This document shows positions 45,801-56,107 of a DNA stretch of 64,000 nucleotides, piece after piece. How positions within the stretch are numbered: the first letter of the stretch is position 1; the number at the start of each line of letters is the position of its first letter. Under the pieces are notes generated by a model. It was not told the origin of the DNA. It saw only the letters and a list, made by a program, of their open reading frames with translations, and made no database searches. A program made the position numbers and the translations under genes. The stretch comes from Mesocentrotus franciscanus (taxonomy: Eukaryota > Echinodermata > Echinoidea > Camarodonta > Strongylocentrotidae): positions 26,562,877-26,626,876 of the forward strand of contig CP137672.1 in assembly GCA_037976565.1 (NCBI GenBank), in the 5' to 3' direction.

Positions 45801-46693
45801 TCTCGTGGGAGCTAATTCTTCTATAAATTATGTATGGATCAACTGCAATGACATAGAAACCGAAGGGTTGTTCATGTGCGACGTGGATGGCACGGGAGCT
45901 GTGCAGATTAACACAACCAGTAAGTTTAATCTCGATAATTCAGCACAGTAATGCTAGACGTGATAACGCCCAATGTAATTCCAACCTTTGAAATTACATT
46001 GGTCGTAATTACGTTTAGCATTACTGTGGCAATCCATTAATTATATCGTAACATTTGTTTGCTGATTCTACACTTTGGTCTTAGGATTCACATTAGTGTA
46101 CGTGATATATTGCTAAGTCTTATTTTGAACTCGAATTTCAATTATTTATTTTTATATATATATTTTTTTTTATTGGAGATTGAAACGGAGGGATGCCTTC
46201 GTTAAGCCATGATACTTTTGATATTCTAAAGATCTTACACCTCTGCTCTACATACCGAAAACTATCAGAAACACCCATTCAAAGAACAATTGAAAACGTA
46301 TTTGTTTATCTAAAGTTTACTGTCTTTACCTATGAATTAACTGCAGGACTATTTGTTCATGTAACTTGCATTACATTGAATTGCATATCCACGTTGTCGA
46401 ACCTTGATTGATCGTTTCGAATAACTATATAAATTCATGTATAAATTCATGAATATTATTACATGTATTATCATTATTAGCGGCATTATTATTACCATCA
46501 TAGACATGTCCTGCATGGGAGTGGAACGCATAATACTATAATAAATTATTTTTCTCTTTTAGATTGGGGAAGCGGTGAGCCAGGCGGCAACGTAAATGAA
46601 AACTGTGTAACACTGGCACGGAAATATCAAAACAAATGGGATGATATGCCCTGTAGTTTTGAATTCAACTCCATCTGTCAGATCGTCTTATAA
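39835..46693 (+). CDS. Secreted HYR / C-type lectin-like domain protein (five coding exons)
   Basis: Joining 39835-39892, 43149-43385, 44460-44693, 45623-45919 and 46563-46693 gives 957 coding bases, 318 residues, with every internal junction in phase 1. The order is: signal peptide; a short Cys-containing module of unknown family; an HYR domain (immunoglobulin-like fold found in secreted and adhesion proteins); and a C-type lectin-like domain at the C-terminus. There is no membrane segment after the signal peptide, so the product is probably secreted. The lectin domain has GEPGG where sugar-binding lectins have an EPN-type motif and WDD for WND, so calcium-dependent sugar binding is uncertain. 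ATTAAA at about 46822 is a candidate polyadenylation signal. An immune or matrix role would fit the domains but is not shown. The HYR start is ambiguous (see that exon). Confidence 0.8.
40241..41085. mobile_element. TIR element in intron 1 (CCCTTTTCAAACTGG ends, TA duplication)
   Basis: TA then CCCTTTTCAAACTGG at the left; CCAGTTTGAAAAGGG then TA at the right, about 845 bp. Near the left end lies a palindrome, CATCGGATGCATCCGGACGC and so on. The interior repeats CGATGAAA/CGATTAAA phrases and is CpG-rich at 40830-40990. A TA duplication suggests a Tc1/mariner-type mobiliser, but no transposase is present. Confidence 0.82.
41693..43064. mobile_element. Non-autonomous hAT-type element in intron 1 (CAGGGGCGGCGAT ends)
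   Basis: CAGGGGCGGCGAT at 41693 is inverted as ATCGCCGCCCCTG ending at 43064. A perfect 8-bp target duplication, CACATGGG, flanks it (41685-41692 and 43065-43072). It is 1372 bp and contains copy D of the minisatellite family. Its right end lies only 84 bp before exon 2 of the lectin-like gene. Confidence 0.95.
42087..43013. mobile_element. Element with ~95-bp minisatellite, copy D (CACTGGCGTACTG ends)
   Basis: CACTGGCGTACTGATGGGG at 42087 is inverted as CATTACGCCACTG ending at 43013. The flanks CTCCTCG and CTCCTTCG are near matches, consistent with a decayed target duplication. The interior has TCTAATTCGATACCAGTGAT, a minisatellite array (about 42205-42790), then CTCTACCTGATCGTAAATAC. It sits inside the CAGGGGCGG element. 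Confidence 0.85.
43149..43385 (+). CDS. Lectin-like gene exon 2: Cys-containing module
   Basis: Acceptor TTCCCCACAG ends at 43148; donor CCGG|GTGATT. The exon is exactly 237 bases, phase 1 at both ends. After the signal-peptide tail it encodes a module with Cys in KTCCTDSF, FFECQKKG, GGCPRRE and RRVCRFP. I do not recognise the family. The frame is open and the phases agree with exons 1 and 3. Confidence 0.72.
43606..43706 (+). pseudogene. Relic of an EGF-like exon
   Basis: One frame reads MNPCENGWCEETMTGYRCY; a second frame continues CATGFRGKQCHE and runs into a donor, GAAC|GTAAGA, in phase 1. Together these are a complete EGF-like domain. TGT and TGC, which should be three bases apart, are separated by seven (TACGTAC), a 4-bp insertion that looks like a duplication. 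No AG acceptor sits just before the exon. It was probably a module of this gene, or of an ancestor, that is now inactive. Confidence 0.75.
44460..44693 (+). CDS. Lectin-like gene exon 3: HYR domain
   Basis: It encodes VVQSCPSNQTFLVITTTTPI, then TWTPPTASDASG, ending YTVTDNSGLVNTICSFNITL, a typical HYR domain (CPSN start, TWTPPTASD, YTVTDNSG, CSFNI). Donor TGTAG|GTATGTC, phase 1. With the acceptor CCACCCTCCAG (ending 44459) the phase matches exon 2. A better-looking acceptor, GATATCACAG (ending 44442), would add the expected family start DTTPPVV, but a C seems to be missing in ACCACCCTCC, so that version (251 bases) shifts frame. A 1-base deletion, with possible rescue by the downstream acceptor, is the simplest reading. 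Confidence 0.78.
44694..45622. other. Intron 3 of the lectin-like gene
   Basis: It holds a 136-codon + strand frame (45070-45480) with no recognisable domain in AT-rich sequence, probably chance. No repeat boundary is seen. Confidence 0.6.
45623..45919 (+). CDS. Lectin-like gene exon 4: N-terminal half of the C-type lectin-like domain
   Basis: Acceptor GGGTCTTCAG ends at 45622; donor ACCA|GTAAGT; 297 bases, phase 1 on both sides. It encodes ETEWKCTSSKCYRLRDAKPQ, SWQNAHDFCPTLG, and YVWINCNDIETEGLFMCD. Cys-Tyr-Arg-Leu followed by SWxxAxxxC is the standard start of a C-type lectin-like fold, and WINC...FMC its middle strands. Confidence 0.88.
45944..46028. mobile_element. 85-bp foldback element in intron 4
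   Basis: CACAGTAATGCTAGACGTGA runs to CCCAATGTAATT; the right half is the reverse complement with few mismatches, around a spacer of about 10 bases. It starts only 24 bp after the exon 4 donor. Confidence 0.8.
46563..46693 (+). CDS. Lectin-like gene exon 5: C-terminal half of the C-type lectin-like domain
   Basis: Acceptor TTTTCTCTTTTAG ends at 46562; stop TAA at 46691-46693. It encodes NWGSGEPGGNVNENCVTLAR, then YQNKWDDMPCSFEFNSICQI. This is the GEPxxxxxENCV...WDDxxC...xxC end of a C-type lectin-like domain. The split codon gives Asn and the frame agrees with exon 4. Confidence 0.88.
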
Positions 46694-47873
46694 AAGACCG
46701 TGGGTATTTTCCGGTCGCAAGGAATATTTAGGCAAATAATACACTGATTGAACCAGACTGGAATAACGAGTACAAGAGATGGGGAAAGACCTGTTAAGTA
46801 TATACAGACATAAAATTTGTATTAAAGATTTTGTTTTATCTTTATTTGTATTCCTTTTTTTCTCTCGAATTTATCGGCATTAATTATCATTATTTTTTGT
46901 TCTTGCATTTAAGCGTTTTTTTCAGTCTAAATTTACATTCGAATCTAATGTGATTCACTCTTATTTTCAAATGATATATTAATCTATTCTTTGTTTTAAC
47001 TCTCTGGGTTAGCGGGATGGTTGGTTGTTATTTAAAAAAAATACAATACCCACCTTATGTAATCTGTATAATATAGTCCTTTTTAATTGTCATTAATACA
47101 TTCTGATATTTTGTTTACATCAAAGAAGTTACAATTTATCACATATTCAATAGGCACTATATCAGTAAAATGCTCTAAAGTAGATCATGTCAAAATGTAA
47201 ATTGGAAAATTATCATATATTGATTGATTCATACTACATGTATCTAGTAATTTTACTAATTAAAGCAAAAATTGATTAAAATTCACTTTTCACATTTATT
47301 ACTGTACTATAAAAACGTTTTAATGATTCATTTCTTCCTAAAAATATCATATTTTCACCATATTTAAGTAATATGAAATTCATTTTCCACAATATATTTT
47401 TTGGGAAAAATGTCGATGCAAATACGGCAGTTTTTTGTCTTATATTTCTGTATTTTTCTTTCTCGAATATTGAAATATATGTACACACTCAAAAGTGAGA
47501 ATTTTTTTTCTTCCTGTAATCGTAAAAGTTTCATGGATTATTACCAAACAAAAAACATTTGTAATTTAGCTCGTAATAAAGTTTTATGTGATGTAATATA
47601 AGTTCCAGCTCGATTATGTATTGCATGGAAATAGTTACCTCTATATTTTAGATAGCTTTTGCACATACAAAGTTGTGATTGATCCACAGCTCGTCACGTT
47701 ATATTGATTGTATATTGAATATGGTAATTAGCATATTTCACTTCCGGTCATTTTAGATGTTATATTGACCACTTGTCAAATGAGTATATTTTTGCGTCAT
47801 GCCGTCTCCAAGCAACCCTGCGCGCACTATAGCACGTACCCATTTACCGTGACACTTCATGATGACACCATGG
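46694..47873. other. 3' flank of the lectin-like gene
   Basis: ATTAAA at about 46822 could end the 3' UTR. The rest is AT-rich and I see no gene or repeat boundary. Confidence 0.5.
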
Positions 47874-48267
47874 TTTAAAGATAAAGTTGAGTTCTGGTCA
47901 TGCGATTGCATTGTGAAAGAAACAGTGTCGAATCGATCAGAAAAGGTTGATCATCTAGCATATAAGTATTGGTGTGTACTGCAAGGTTCTGGAATCATCA
48001 AAATGATAAGAGATTTGGCCCAGTCTTGGTAAAGTTACAAGCACTGTACACAGAAATATGTATATGGGACTACACAAACATGTGGCATAAAAATCCGTCC
48101 CGATTTTGATGCTGTTACATGCCATATTTAAGATATTAAGGCATTTGAAGAGCCATGCTTTTCAGGGAACATTTTTTATCTGATGTTCTTCCACACTTGC
48201 ATAATAACAATGATAACGGTCGCAAATTTTTTTTCACCTCTTCCCAAAACTCAACCTTCTCTTTAAA
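47874..48267. mobile_element. MITE family III (TTTAAAG...AAGTTGAGTTCTGG ends), copy 1
   Basis: TTTAAAGATAAAGTTGAGTT at the left is inverted as AACTCAACCTTCTCTTTAAA at the right. The interior (TGGTGTGTACTGCAAGGTTC, TGATAAGAGATTTGGCCCAG, CACTGTACACAGAAATATGT) recurs inverted at 58882-59214. Confidence 0.85.
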
Positions 48268-48360
48268 ACGAACGCGTTAAACTTAATACACGTATTTCAA
48301 TGGGATGTCGGTGAACTTGTACTTATGACGGTTTCGTGAGACGCTGCCCTAGTCCACAAC

Positions 48361-48686
48361 CAGGGGGGTGTTTCATAAAGCTCTTCGTAAAGTTACGCAT
48401 GACTTTACGAATGACTTATATATAAAAAGCCAAATGGGATGGCCAATTATTTTAAACTGCATCAACTAAAGTTGAACTGTGCAGATGTAGATTAACGTTC
48501 TTATTATAACAAACATTTTTAATGCAAAGTATATTTTTTTCCATAATTTAATTGAGGTTATTGGAAATATAGTCACACTTTGTTAAAACATCAGGAAAAC
48601 TTTGGGCATCCTATCTGGCACTTCATATTCAAGTCGTTCGTAAAGTCATGCGTAACTTTACGAACAGCTTTATGAAACACCCCCCT
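48361..48686. mobile_element. MITE family II, copy 2
   Basis: CAGGGGGGTGTTTCATAAAG at the left is inverted as CTTTATGAAACACCCCCCTG at the right. The interior matches 15989-16354, minus about 40 bp. Confidence 0.9.
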
Positions 48687-48780
48687 GGACCGTTTCTGTG
48701 TCGCGCACCCAATCAGCTGAGAAAATAACACACCCTCAATGCTGAACCGGTGACAGTAGACCTTGCCTTTCTACTTCAAT

Positions 48781-48918
48781 GATTTTCATGATATATATAG
48801 CCAATATAACAGTATGAGACATAACAGCCGTGTTGCCATTTTCATGATATATAGCCAATATAACAATTTGAAACAGCCGTGCTGTCAATTTCGAGATATA
48901 TAGCCCATATAACCATGG
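48781..48918. repeat. Tandem repeat of about 65 bp, ~2.5 units
   Basis: Units of TTTTCATGATATATAGCCAA, TATAACA, then ACAGCCGTGTTG. Weaker related phrases occur at 49641-49740. Confidence 0.75.
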
Positions 48919-49958
48919 ACCCTACTACAGATGGACTAATAAAGAGAGTCTTTCTTTGATCAAATCACGACCACCGCCACCTGATAATGTGTATGTTGAT
49001 GAGGACATTCATCTGGCGCGACAATGTTGATTATGTAATCACGCATCATCACAGACAAACGAACCTTTTACATTTCTTCAAATTCTTTTCGCTGGGCCAG
49101 GGCCCAGAGTGTAGTTTCAGGAAAAGTATCGCGATTTAAGATCAGTTAGAGGAGCAGTGAAATCCAAATTATTACAATTTTTGTTGATATGAGATTGATT
49201 ATTAAAGAAGTGGACACTGGTGGACATCTGAACATGCCAAACTTTGAAAAATACATATTCTTTACCGTCCTCTTACCTTCTATTCCTTGGAAATGGAGAG
49301 GATAAGTTTTAAAATGAAGTTTAAAATCATTGTGTTACAGCCAAATTTACAGGTTTCTCTTGTAAACTACGTCTAATTTCCTATTGAAAACTTCATATAC
49401 GTCAATATTAATATGTACGACACAACTGCACATGCATTTCCGTGATTTTTAGCTATTCAGTTTCTTTTGCGCATGCATTTTGTATATTCTTCAAGGCACA
49501 GTTTTGGTTCTTTTATGGCTGACTGGCGGCGGTCGTGATGAGATCAAAGCTTGGAATGTTTGGAATGTCATCATGATACTTTTGACAAAGTCAGGTGCAT
49601 GAATGTATTATTGTACCGATCAGTGTCCATTTGAAGTAGGTCCATGATATAACCATATGAGATAGCAGTGTTGTCAATGTTTAATTACATAACAGTATAA
49701 ATCAGCTGTGTTGCTATTATCATATTAACATACAGCCAATAATAATATTTATTGATATTGGTACATGCAACTTGGAAAAGGCATTTTTCATTGATAGATG
49801 AAGATCTAAGCTAAATATATACACCCCAAATCCCACTATGTTGGCTATGTTGTGTATATCGTATCTTTAAAATTATGTGAATCTAAATTTACTCAAAACG
49901 ACTGGCTCGTGCGTCTATAGCTGCATATGCACACATTCGATTCGAACAATATTATGTA
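48919..49958. other. AT-rich noncoding DNA
   Basis: No gene is seen. Confidence 0.5.
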
Positions 49959-51160
49959 AGGGTGCGTTCAAGCGATCTTTTAAAGCTAGAATCACAAACA
50001 TGAATCACAAATCAAAACGCCGTTAAAAAACACGGTTACTGCGGGAGAGCGTTCAAGCGATTTTTCATCAACGCTGATTCTCGCTCATTTCAAGCCCAGC
50101 CACTGCTCATCACACTGTGCAGTTTGACCCAGGAAGCACTGGCGTACTGGTGGGGGGCTAAAATTAAACCATGACTTATTTTAAATTCCATACAAGTGAT
50201 TTATAAATGTTCGTAACATCACATGATTTTCAACAAAATGCGCGTTTCTTCATTTCTGTTGCAAACTGACACATTCCCAAATAGCCAGGAAGAGCATATG
50301 TTTTTATAGTCACTAATGGGCCTTAGTGTCCACTAACAGTAACACTAGTAGTAGTAGATAATCGTATATCCAGTTTAGCGAAAAGTCTGGATACCCGTAT
50401 GTCCGGCCTAGAGAAGAGCTTAGAAGACCGCGGCAGCGGACGCGGGGAAATGCGCAGTCGCCTGCGCCCAGGGTTTGTTTTGGATATGGCGAGGAGGGTC
50501 ATTTCGAGAGGGAATGTTCCACAGACGCGTATCCAGGCCTGGGGGCGAGCCGCCCCCGCAAAGAGAAAGAAAAAGAGAGAGAGAGAGGAAGGAAAAAGGA
50601 AAGAGGAGATAAAGGGAATGAAAAAGAGGAAGAAAAGAAGGGAATATCAGTTGCGATTTTCCCGCCAACAAGGTGTAGATCGGGGTGAGCCAATTACTGT
50701 CCTGCCAGTTTTACAATAAAATTCAAACGTGGTTCATTTCTAATTCGATACTGGTGATTTACAAATGTTGCTGAAATGACATAATTATCCGAGATTTTTC
50801 CTCAATTTTTAGAAAATTATACTTTTCTATGCGTTTGTTGGAAAATTACAAATTCTAAATTACAGTCAGGCAAGAAATATGCTTTTTAGAGGCCTACATG
50901 GCAGGGCCCGCAGAACGACGGGGCTCCGGGGCCTCGAGCTCCGCCCCCACTTTTGGGGAAAAAGTATACTAAACAGGCGCGGATCTACGGGGGGTGGGGG
51001 TAGGGGTTTAAACCCCCTTGGGCCGCCAAAAAAAGAAGGAAAAAAGAAGAAAGAATGCATACTGAGAGAAACCTTTCAAGTGCAAATATGGTGAGAAGAT
51101 ATTCAACTCATCTGGTAATTAACTTAACCAATTAACACATGATAACTCTGGATATTACTG

Positions 51161-51428
51161 TGTATTAAACTGTTACTTGATTTAAAAGACGTTATCATGC
51201 ACTGCTTTTTATGGTCTCCAATGTGTTAGTAGATGCCAGGAAAACATCACTTACGGGCCGGGGCGGGGTCAAAATAGCCCCCAAAAAAAAAAAAAAAAAA
51301 ATCGCCTCGCCTCTACGCGGCTCGTGGACGGTGCTCCGCATCACTTACGTGAGTTCAAAATAGCCCCCAAAATCGCCTCGCCGCTACGCAGCTCGTGGAC
51401 GATGCTCTGCATTGTCATTGGGTCAAAC
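51161..51428. repeat. Repeat with CTACGCGGCTCGTGGACG block, copy 1
   Basis: TTAAACTGTTACTTGATTTA, then GTTAGTAGATGCCAGGAAAA, then a CACTTACGGGCCGGGG phrase and two copies of the GCCTCGCC..CTACGC..GCTCGTGGACG.TGCTC block. A poly-A run (about 20) lies between. A second copy follows the nested hAT element at 53098-53282. Confidence 0.8.
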
Positions 51429-51540
51429 CAGGGGCGTAGACAACGGGGATGAGGGATGCATCCCCCACCTCACAAGGTGGGGGATGGCATGTACAATCAT
51501 CCCCCAGGTTTTGGGAATGATATTTGCTTACTTAATAAGT

Positions 51541-51640
51541 CATAATGATGATAATAATAGTAATAATAATAATGATAACAATTATAATATTAATAATAAT
51601 AATAATTATGATGATGATAATAATAATCCTCATCATTATT
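51541..51640. repeat. AAT/GAT-type trinucleotide microsatellite
   Basis: Imperfect run of AATAAT/GATGAT trinucleotides. Confidence 0.9.
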
Positions 51641-52198
51641 GTTATCTTTATTTTCTCATGTCGGTTTTTATTGAAATACATGTGTGGTCTGGCCCACTCG
51701 TGTTATAGGCATTATACATTGTGTGCAAAATGCATCAGCGCAATCTAAAACAGAATAGAAAATGAATGTGATACAACAGTATACATAATAATTCGTGACA
51801 GAGAGTACCATACTACTATCTTTATAACAAATATTATTCAAACAAACATATATAATTATGTATAATCATGAATTGTTCAACTTCATGCTCCCACTATATG
51901 ACTATTGTTACACTAATACTGATATCAGGACTGACTGGTACACATTAGTTTGTTGTTAAGCTTGCAGCAGCTACATCTTTTCTGTATTGTTAACTATTTA
52001 TTTATTTTTGTTTTATTTAAGATGCACTTTGTTTTGTATTCATTTAAAGTATGTTGATTGATGCATGAAGACATAAGTTTGAAATGTTTAAAGAAGTTTG
52101 TTTCATGTAAAGCGCAGTGTGAATTTACCCTGTCTTGAAATGCGAGATAAAAGGAACCTATTAGTATTAGCATTATTATTTGTATTAGTATTATTTTT

Positions 52199-52203
52199 TA
52201 TTT

Positions 52204-52273
<70 letters not shown>

Positions 52274-52283
52274 TATTATTATA
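52199..52283. repeat. (ATT)n microsatellite
   Basis: Nearly pure ATT repeat of about 28 units; it yields chance poly-Ile frames on both strands. Confidence 0.97.
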
Positions 52284-52825
52284 AGACTGAGATCAAATAG
52301 AAGTAAATAATGCCCTAATTTGAAACGATGCAATGCCGTTATGGTTCCGATTTCTTCACAAACTTACAAAGCAGTATTGTTACTCCATGGATCATAGTGA
52401 TACTGTTTATGTTTTTTGTATCTGTATGTTAATGAGCCGCCAGCCAATATCCATCTATGGATACTATGCCTGTTTCTTTGAGGTAAAAAAAGCATAGTAT
52501 GTACGTATTCATTATGCTTTATAATGAACAGACATATTGTTCAAAGTTTAATCGTTATTTGTTTGTTGTTTATGTGTTCTATTCACAAATGGCCACAGAG
52601 GCTGTTTTCATTCATAACCACATACCCCTATCAAGACAACAAAACTATACCTGCGTGTACACAGTTGACATTGGTTTTTTTCTGAAGAGGTGTAACAGCA
52701 AAATTCACAGAGATAAATAAATACGTAGTGTGGTTCAATATGCAATACTATGTGTCAGTCCATTCTGTATTCGTATGCCACGGTGTGTAGATCTTGTCGA
52801 TGTATGTCTGTCCATTCAAGGCGTA

Positions 52826-52827
<2 letters not shown>

Positions 52828-52856
<29 letters not shown>

Positions 52857-52888
52857 ATTATGTGTGCGTGTGCGTGCACGCTTGTGTG
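52828..52888. repeat. (TG)n microsatellite
   Basis: TG run with TGCG and TTATG interruptions. Confidence 0.92.
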
Positions 52889-53097
52889 TGTTATTTTACC
52901 TCATTAAGTATGCATCAGATTGCACGATTTCAAGTTCAAAATTGCAAAAGCTCCCTACCGTGGGAGGGGGGACACCCCCTCCACCCTCCCCGCTCGGTCG
53001 CTTCGCTCCCTCGCTCGGGCGCTTTGCGCCCTCACTAGCGTTGGCAGCCCAGTCATCCCCCCAGGTGTACGAACCTGTCTACGCCACTGGGTCAAAC

Positions 53098-53282
53098 TGT
53101 TTAAACTGTTACTTGATTTAAAAAGACGTTATAATGCACTACTTTTTATGGTTTCCATTGTGTTAGTAGATGCCAGGAAATCATCACTTACGGGCCGGGG
53201 GGTTCAAAAGCCCCAAAAATTGCCTCGCCGCTTTGCGGCTCGTGGACGATGCTCCGCATCGTCATTTGGTCAACCCACCCTT
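53098..53282. repeat. Repeat with GCTCGTGGACG block, copy 2
   Basis: Matches 51161-51428 (AAACTGTTACTTGATTTAAA, TAGATGCCAGGAAATCATCA, GGCTCGTGGACGATGCTCCG), without the internal duplication. Confidence 0.8.
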
Positions 53283-53324
53283 GGCAAAAAGCTAGATCCG
53301 CCCCAATCCACACCAATTTTAGTG

Positions 53325-54440
53325 TCCTGCCAGTGTCACAAATAAGGTATCAAAATATGCTCATCTGACCGTAATTAAATGCCTAAAACCCTTGAACTTC
53401 CGGTGGCTCTGCCCCCTCGAACCCTCCAGGGGCCTTAAGACGGCCCCTGAATGCTTATCTGACCGTTATAAAATGCCTGAAACCCCTGAGCTTCTAGGGG
53501 CTCCGCCCACTGGACCCCTCGCAAATAATATTGGTGTCCTACAAGTGTATCAAAATATGCTCATCTGACGGTAATTAAACGCCCAAAACTCCTGAGCCTC
53601 CAGGGGCTCTGCCCCCTGGACCCAAGCAATGGCCCTAAGGCTGGCCCCTAGTTACTTATTTGGCCGTAATTTATTGCCTTAAACTCCTGAGCTTCCGGGG
53701 GCTACGCTCCCTGGACCTCACGCCAATTAGTGTCCTGCCAGTGTCACAAATAAGGTATCAAAATATGCTCATCTGACCGTAATTAAACGCCTAAAACCCC
53801 TGAGCTTCCAGGGGCTCTGCCCCCTCAAACCCTCCAGGGGCCTTAAGGCGGGCCCCTGAATGCTTATCTGACCGTTATAAAATGCCTAAAACCCCTGAGC
53901 TTCTAGGGGCTCCGCCCACTGGACCCAACCAATGGCCCTAAGTCAGGCCCCTGGATACTCATCTGACAGTAATTAAATGCCTAAAACCCTTGAACTTCCG
54001 GTGACTCTGCCCCCTCAAACCCTCCAGGGGCCTTAAGGCGGGCCCCTGAATGCTTATCTGACCGTTATAAAATGCCTAAAACCCTGAGCTTCTAGGGGCT
54101 CCGCCCACTGGACCCCACGCCAATTGGTGTCCTACAAGTGTCACAAATAAGATATCAAAATATGCTCATCTGACGGTAATTAAACGCCCAAAACTCCTGA
54201 GCCTCCAGGGGCTCTGCCCCCTGGACCCAACCAATGGCCCTAAGGCTGGCCCCTGAATGCTCAATGACCGTTATAAAATGCCTCAAATCCCTGAGTTTCA
54301 GGGGGCTCAGCCCCCTGGAACCCACGCCAATTAGTGACCTGCCAGTGTCATGAATAAGGTATCAAAATATGCTCATCTGACCGTAATTAAATGCCCATAC
54401 CCCCTGAGCTTCCGGGGACTCTGCCCCTGACCCCTGCCGG
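53325..54440. repeat. Minisatellite array of ~95-bp units (largest copy)
   Basis: About eleven or twelve units with TATGCTCATCTGACCGTAAT, TAAATGCCTAAAACCCCTGA, GCTTCCGGGGGCTCCGCCCC, GGACCCCACC and GGGCCCTAAGGC. Higher-order pairs alternate between a form with AGTGTCACAAATAAGGTATC and a shorter form. Each unit can form a GC hairpin at GGGGGCTCCGCCCCC. Confidence 0.92.
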
Positions 54441-54934
54441 GGCTTTGCCCCTAGCCCCACGCCAATTTACACTACGCTATATACCTGATCGTAAATACTT
54501 TAGCCTCTCCCCACCCACTTTGAAAAACGTTCAGCGGGGCCTGCATGTAAAAGTGGGGTGATGCGGATTTTTTTTTGTCTGCCAGCCCCCCCCAAACTTT
54601 TTTGCTCATTACGCCACTGCCAGGAAGTATAGGTCAACTTCGCCGGTGCTTTCTGTCTGTGTTTACGGTCGACTGTCGGTCAAACTGGAAGCAGGCAAGG
54701 ATAATGACGTCATAGAATCATGATTGAGATCTCCGTTCGTTCAAGCGAATTTTAGCGACCGTCATTCTGCAGAATCACGATACAAAACGCATCTTTTTCA
54801 GCGTATCATGTTTGTGTTTTTAAACACGTTTATTTCACGACCAACGAAAAATCGCTTGAACGCAACCGTGTTTAAACTAAATGTCTTTGAAAACCGTGAT
54901 TCTAGGGTGAAAAGTGTCGATTGAACGCACCCCT

Positions 54935-55661
54935 ATAAGTCTCACCAAATTCACGGTATACTACTTCTGATCTTTCCTGATTTTGGGTTTGCAATTTTGC
55001 CTTGAACCATTCACACCGTGTAATCTTATGTTCAAGGGTACTTATTCTTAAAGTGCTTGTTCATTCTTGCAAAATATCCAATATCAAACGTGAATATATT
55101 TTGTTGAATTTCCTTGGTACGTGAGGCTGATACGGCACTACTCGCACCACACGTACAAGGCCCTTCCTTAACAGACCAATCACGCCGCCCTTGCTAATGA
55201 CGTAAAACATATCAGCCAATCAGAAGACCGGAAATATTAGTAATTGGCAAACCTGTTTGGGAAGCGAAAAAAATCGCGGCCTTGCGGGTCTGCTGTTCTG
55301 CGTTTACACAGAGAAAAAGGCGAGTCTAGTCTCGGCTCGAGGAGTAAGACTGGAGGGGTGACTTCGCGAGCCAAATCCGTGTGTAAAATCGGTAATATAG
55401 TTTGCATTGTCATAGCCGCGTGTATTAATTTCCAAGGCGCAAGCCTAGTGGCAAGTGTTAAAAAAAACAGGAGCTGCATTTACACTGCAACCAAAAATCA
55501 ACGGTTTTTCTCACATTCCGGTGTTTCGCCGGTAGTAGCAATATCGGCAAACGCGACGAAAAATCAAAATCGAAAACCCCACCACTGCAGTGTAAAAGCA
55601 AACTTCGGTGAGATACCGGTTTTCGTCACGTGACTCTCCTCGCTTCACGCTAACGCATGTT
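54935..55661. other. Noncoding DNA with a CpG-rich segment
   Basis: From about 55130 to 55640 CpG is more frequent than nearby, with a CCAAT (55213) and ACCGGAAATATT. It could be a promoter, but no first exon is recognisable; it may belong to the long-TIR element's flank. Confidence 0.35.
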
Positions 55662-56107
55662 AAGGTCTTAAAGTGTAACATGGTCTTAAAGTGTAACACG
55701 GTGCCTAAGCTCCTGAAAAATTAGTCGCTGCGTGCGAACCACAGCGCCTTGGCATTACATCTAGCTACGTGTATGCTGCTCGCTCGAGCTAACTAGCTGG
55801 CTGCAGCAATGTTTCGCCGAATTTATGTAACTAATCAATATATTCAGAGGGGTGGGGCAACAACAAAAAGGACACTTTCTCGAAAAAAGGGCACATACAT
55901 AGGGAAATCTCAAAGCGAAAATATACAATTTTTAGACATTGGTGTATACCCCTACATTGTGATCACATTAATGAGGGATAATTTCAATATTTGTTTCTCT
56001 CTTTATAAAGCATAATTTTACTTTGCAGTAAAATGTGATATTCTGAATATTCATTTGCATGGGAGCAAAAGTTTCAAGATTTGTGAGGTGAAAACGGATA
56101 TTTATGC

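Larger units (their letters stand above)
51429..53089. mobile_element. 1.7-kb hAT-type element nested in copy E (CAGGGGCGTAGACA ends)
   Basis: Left end CAGGGGCGTAGACAACGG at 51429; right end TGTCTACGCCACTG at 53089. A perfect 8-bp duplication, GGTCAAAC, lies at 51421-51428 and 53090-53097. The interior is AT-rich with several microsatellites and no transposase frame. Confidence 0.93.
50137..54619. mobile_element. 4.5-kb non-autonomous hAT-type element, copy E (CACTGGCGTACTGG / CATTACGCCACTG ends)
   Basis: It is flanked by a perfect 8-bp duplication, CCAGGAAG (50129-50136 and 54620-54627). The ends match copies B and D. Inside are, in order, a nested GCGTATCCAGG/purine-rich segment (50520-50690), the family block ATTTCTAATTCGATACTGGT (50734), a second nested start CAGGCGCGGATCTACGGGG (50977), a duplicated repeat split by another hAT element, and the longest minisatellite array (53325-54440). 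No transposase frame remains. Confidence 0.95.
49959..54934. mobile_element. MITE of ~485 bp split by a hAT insertion (AGGGTGCGTTCAA ends)
   Basis: AGGGTGCGTTCAAGCGA at 49959 is inverted as TCGATTGAACGCACCCCTA at 54934. The 178 bp at the left (49959-50136) and 307 bp at the right (54628-54934) together form the element. Repeated TTCAAGCGA...TTTT phrases occur in both halves. The middle is the 4.5-kb hAT insertion plus one copy of its target duplication. Confidence 0.85.

Noticed and set aside
52098..52333. Poly-Ile frames on both strands
   Set aside because: They are translations of an (ATT)n microsatellite.
53325..54440. Protein-coding repeats in the ~95-bp arrays
   Set aside because: Unit length varies and is not a steady multiple of three; stops occur in all frames.
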